Made by a program: the position numbers and the translations under genes. The notes under the pieces were generated by a model. The model had not been told where the DNA came from. It saw nothing but the letters and a program-made list of their open reading frames with translations, and did not search any database. Positions 61,555-64,000 of a stretch of DNA of 64,000 bases are shown piece by piece. Location of the stretch: assembly GCA_002418285.1 (NCBI GenBank), contig DIDT01000056.1, positions 1 through 64,000 of the forward strand, written 5' to 3'. Origin of the DNA: Phycisphaerales bacterium UBA5793 (GTDB lineage: Bacteria > Planctomycetota > Phycisphaerae > Phycisphaerales > UBA5793). The stretch's first letter is position 1. Each line of letters begins with the position of its first letter.

Positions 61555-61752
61555 TCAATGGTGCAGTATTTCGCTCCGCTTGCAGTCGTACTCCTCGGCG
61601 GTGAGCGCTCCGGCGTCGTAGGCCGTCTTGAGATCGACCAACTCCTGTCCGGTTGTGGGTTTCTGGACCGTTTGACGGCCGCCCACGAGAACGCATCCTC
61701 CGAGTAGGGTGACAGCGAGAATGGCTGCGGCGAGGCGAGTGGTTTTCAACAT
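61555..61752 (-). CDS. Small SHOCT-domain lipoprotein
   Basis: A 65-residue protein with lipoprotein signal (RLAAAILAVTLLGGCVLVG, lipobox LGGC). It has a SHOCT-like C-terminus, ELVDLKTAYDAGALTAEEYD and CKRSEILHH (usual form: LxxLxxLxxxGxITxEEFExKKxxLL). SHOCT is a short helical hairpin of unknown role, often at protein ends. It lies 48 bases upstream of moaA on the same strand. Confidence 0.65.
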   Translation of the reverse strand: MLKTTRLAAAILAVTLLGGCVLVGGRQTVQKPTTGQELVDLKTAYDAGALTAEEYDCKRSEILHH

Positions 61753-61866
61753 GCCCTGTCTCCTTGAATCATGAGATTCTACCAGCAGTGCCGGATGGAT
61801 GAGATGACGCGAAGAGGCAGGGGGTATTCCCGCTCGGCGGCCTCGTTTCGTGTATGCTTTTTCCAG

Positions 61867-63981
<2,115 letters not shown>

Positions 63982-64000
63982 TGTAGGGTCCGCCGTGCGG

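Overview
This is high-GC chromosomal DNA, most likely from a planctomycete and probably class Phycisphaerae. Three things point there: a 16S rRNA gene with planctomycete-like sequence that stands alone with no 23S/5S behind it; many small membrane proteins with C-terminal zinc ribbons of the type CxxCGYDLRG...CPECG; and sulfatase, FG-GAP, Rhs and DUF1211/TMEM175-type genes. The lineage call comes from reading, not from a database search.

Layout. 1-3.3 kb: the 3' end of an Rhs gene, a zinc-ribbon membrane protein, a perfect 160-bp tandem duplication and a thioredoxin-like protein. 3.7-5.9 kb: promoter, boxA-like leader, 16S rRNA and a strong terminator. 6-19 kb: accessory genes (FRG-domain protein, secreted proteins, RAYT-type transposase, lipoprotein protease, zinc-ribbon/multi-TM proteins, RDD protein, PHB-depolymerase-like esterase) with REP-like repeats between them. 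18.8-22.4 kb: a tandem array of paralogous zinc-ribbon membrane proteins with a decayed extra copy. 22.4-31.3 kb: FG-GAP protein, SRPBCC protein, two-domain thioredoxin, and a second zinc-ribbon cluster including one gene that is an in-frame fusion of two family copies. 31.6-36.1 kb: animal-type heme peroxidase, a TlpA-like protein whose WCGPC motif reads W-UGA-GPC (probable selenoprotein), a TMEM175-like channel and tRNA-Leu(GAG). 36.3-44.2 kb: secreted protein, HEAT-repeat protein, MscS channel, and a trehalose operon in which OtsA is coupled to an OtsB-GH15 fusion. 44.4-51 kb: a CzcCBA/Cus-type heavy-metal efflux operon. 51-64 kb: a zinc-ribbon protein, cysteine synthase, sulfatase, GH5 hydrolase, two more zinc-ribbon proteins, adenylate kinase, a solitary NuoA, RecJ, MoaA, a SHOCT lipoprotein and RecG.

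The two observations most worth following are the UGA-containing thioredoxin gene (34126-35259), which has a SECIS-like hairpin at the right distance, and the expansion of zinc-ribbon membrane proteins (about 18 genes plus two remnants in 64 kb). The latter share a GWPxR motif between two membrane helices and show tandem duplication, internal fusion and decay. Start codons were moved inward from the longest ORF where an SD sequence, signal peptide or family length argued for it.
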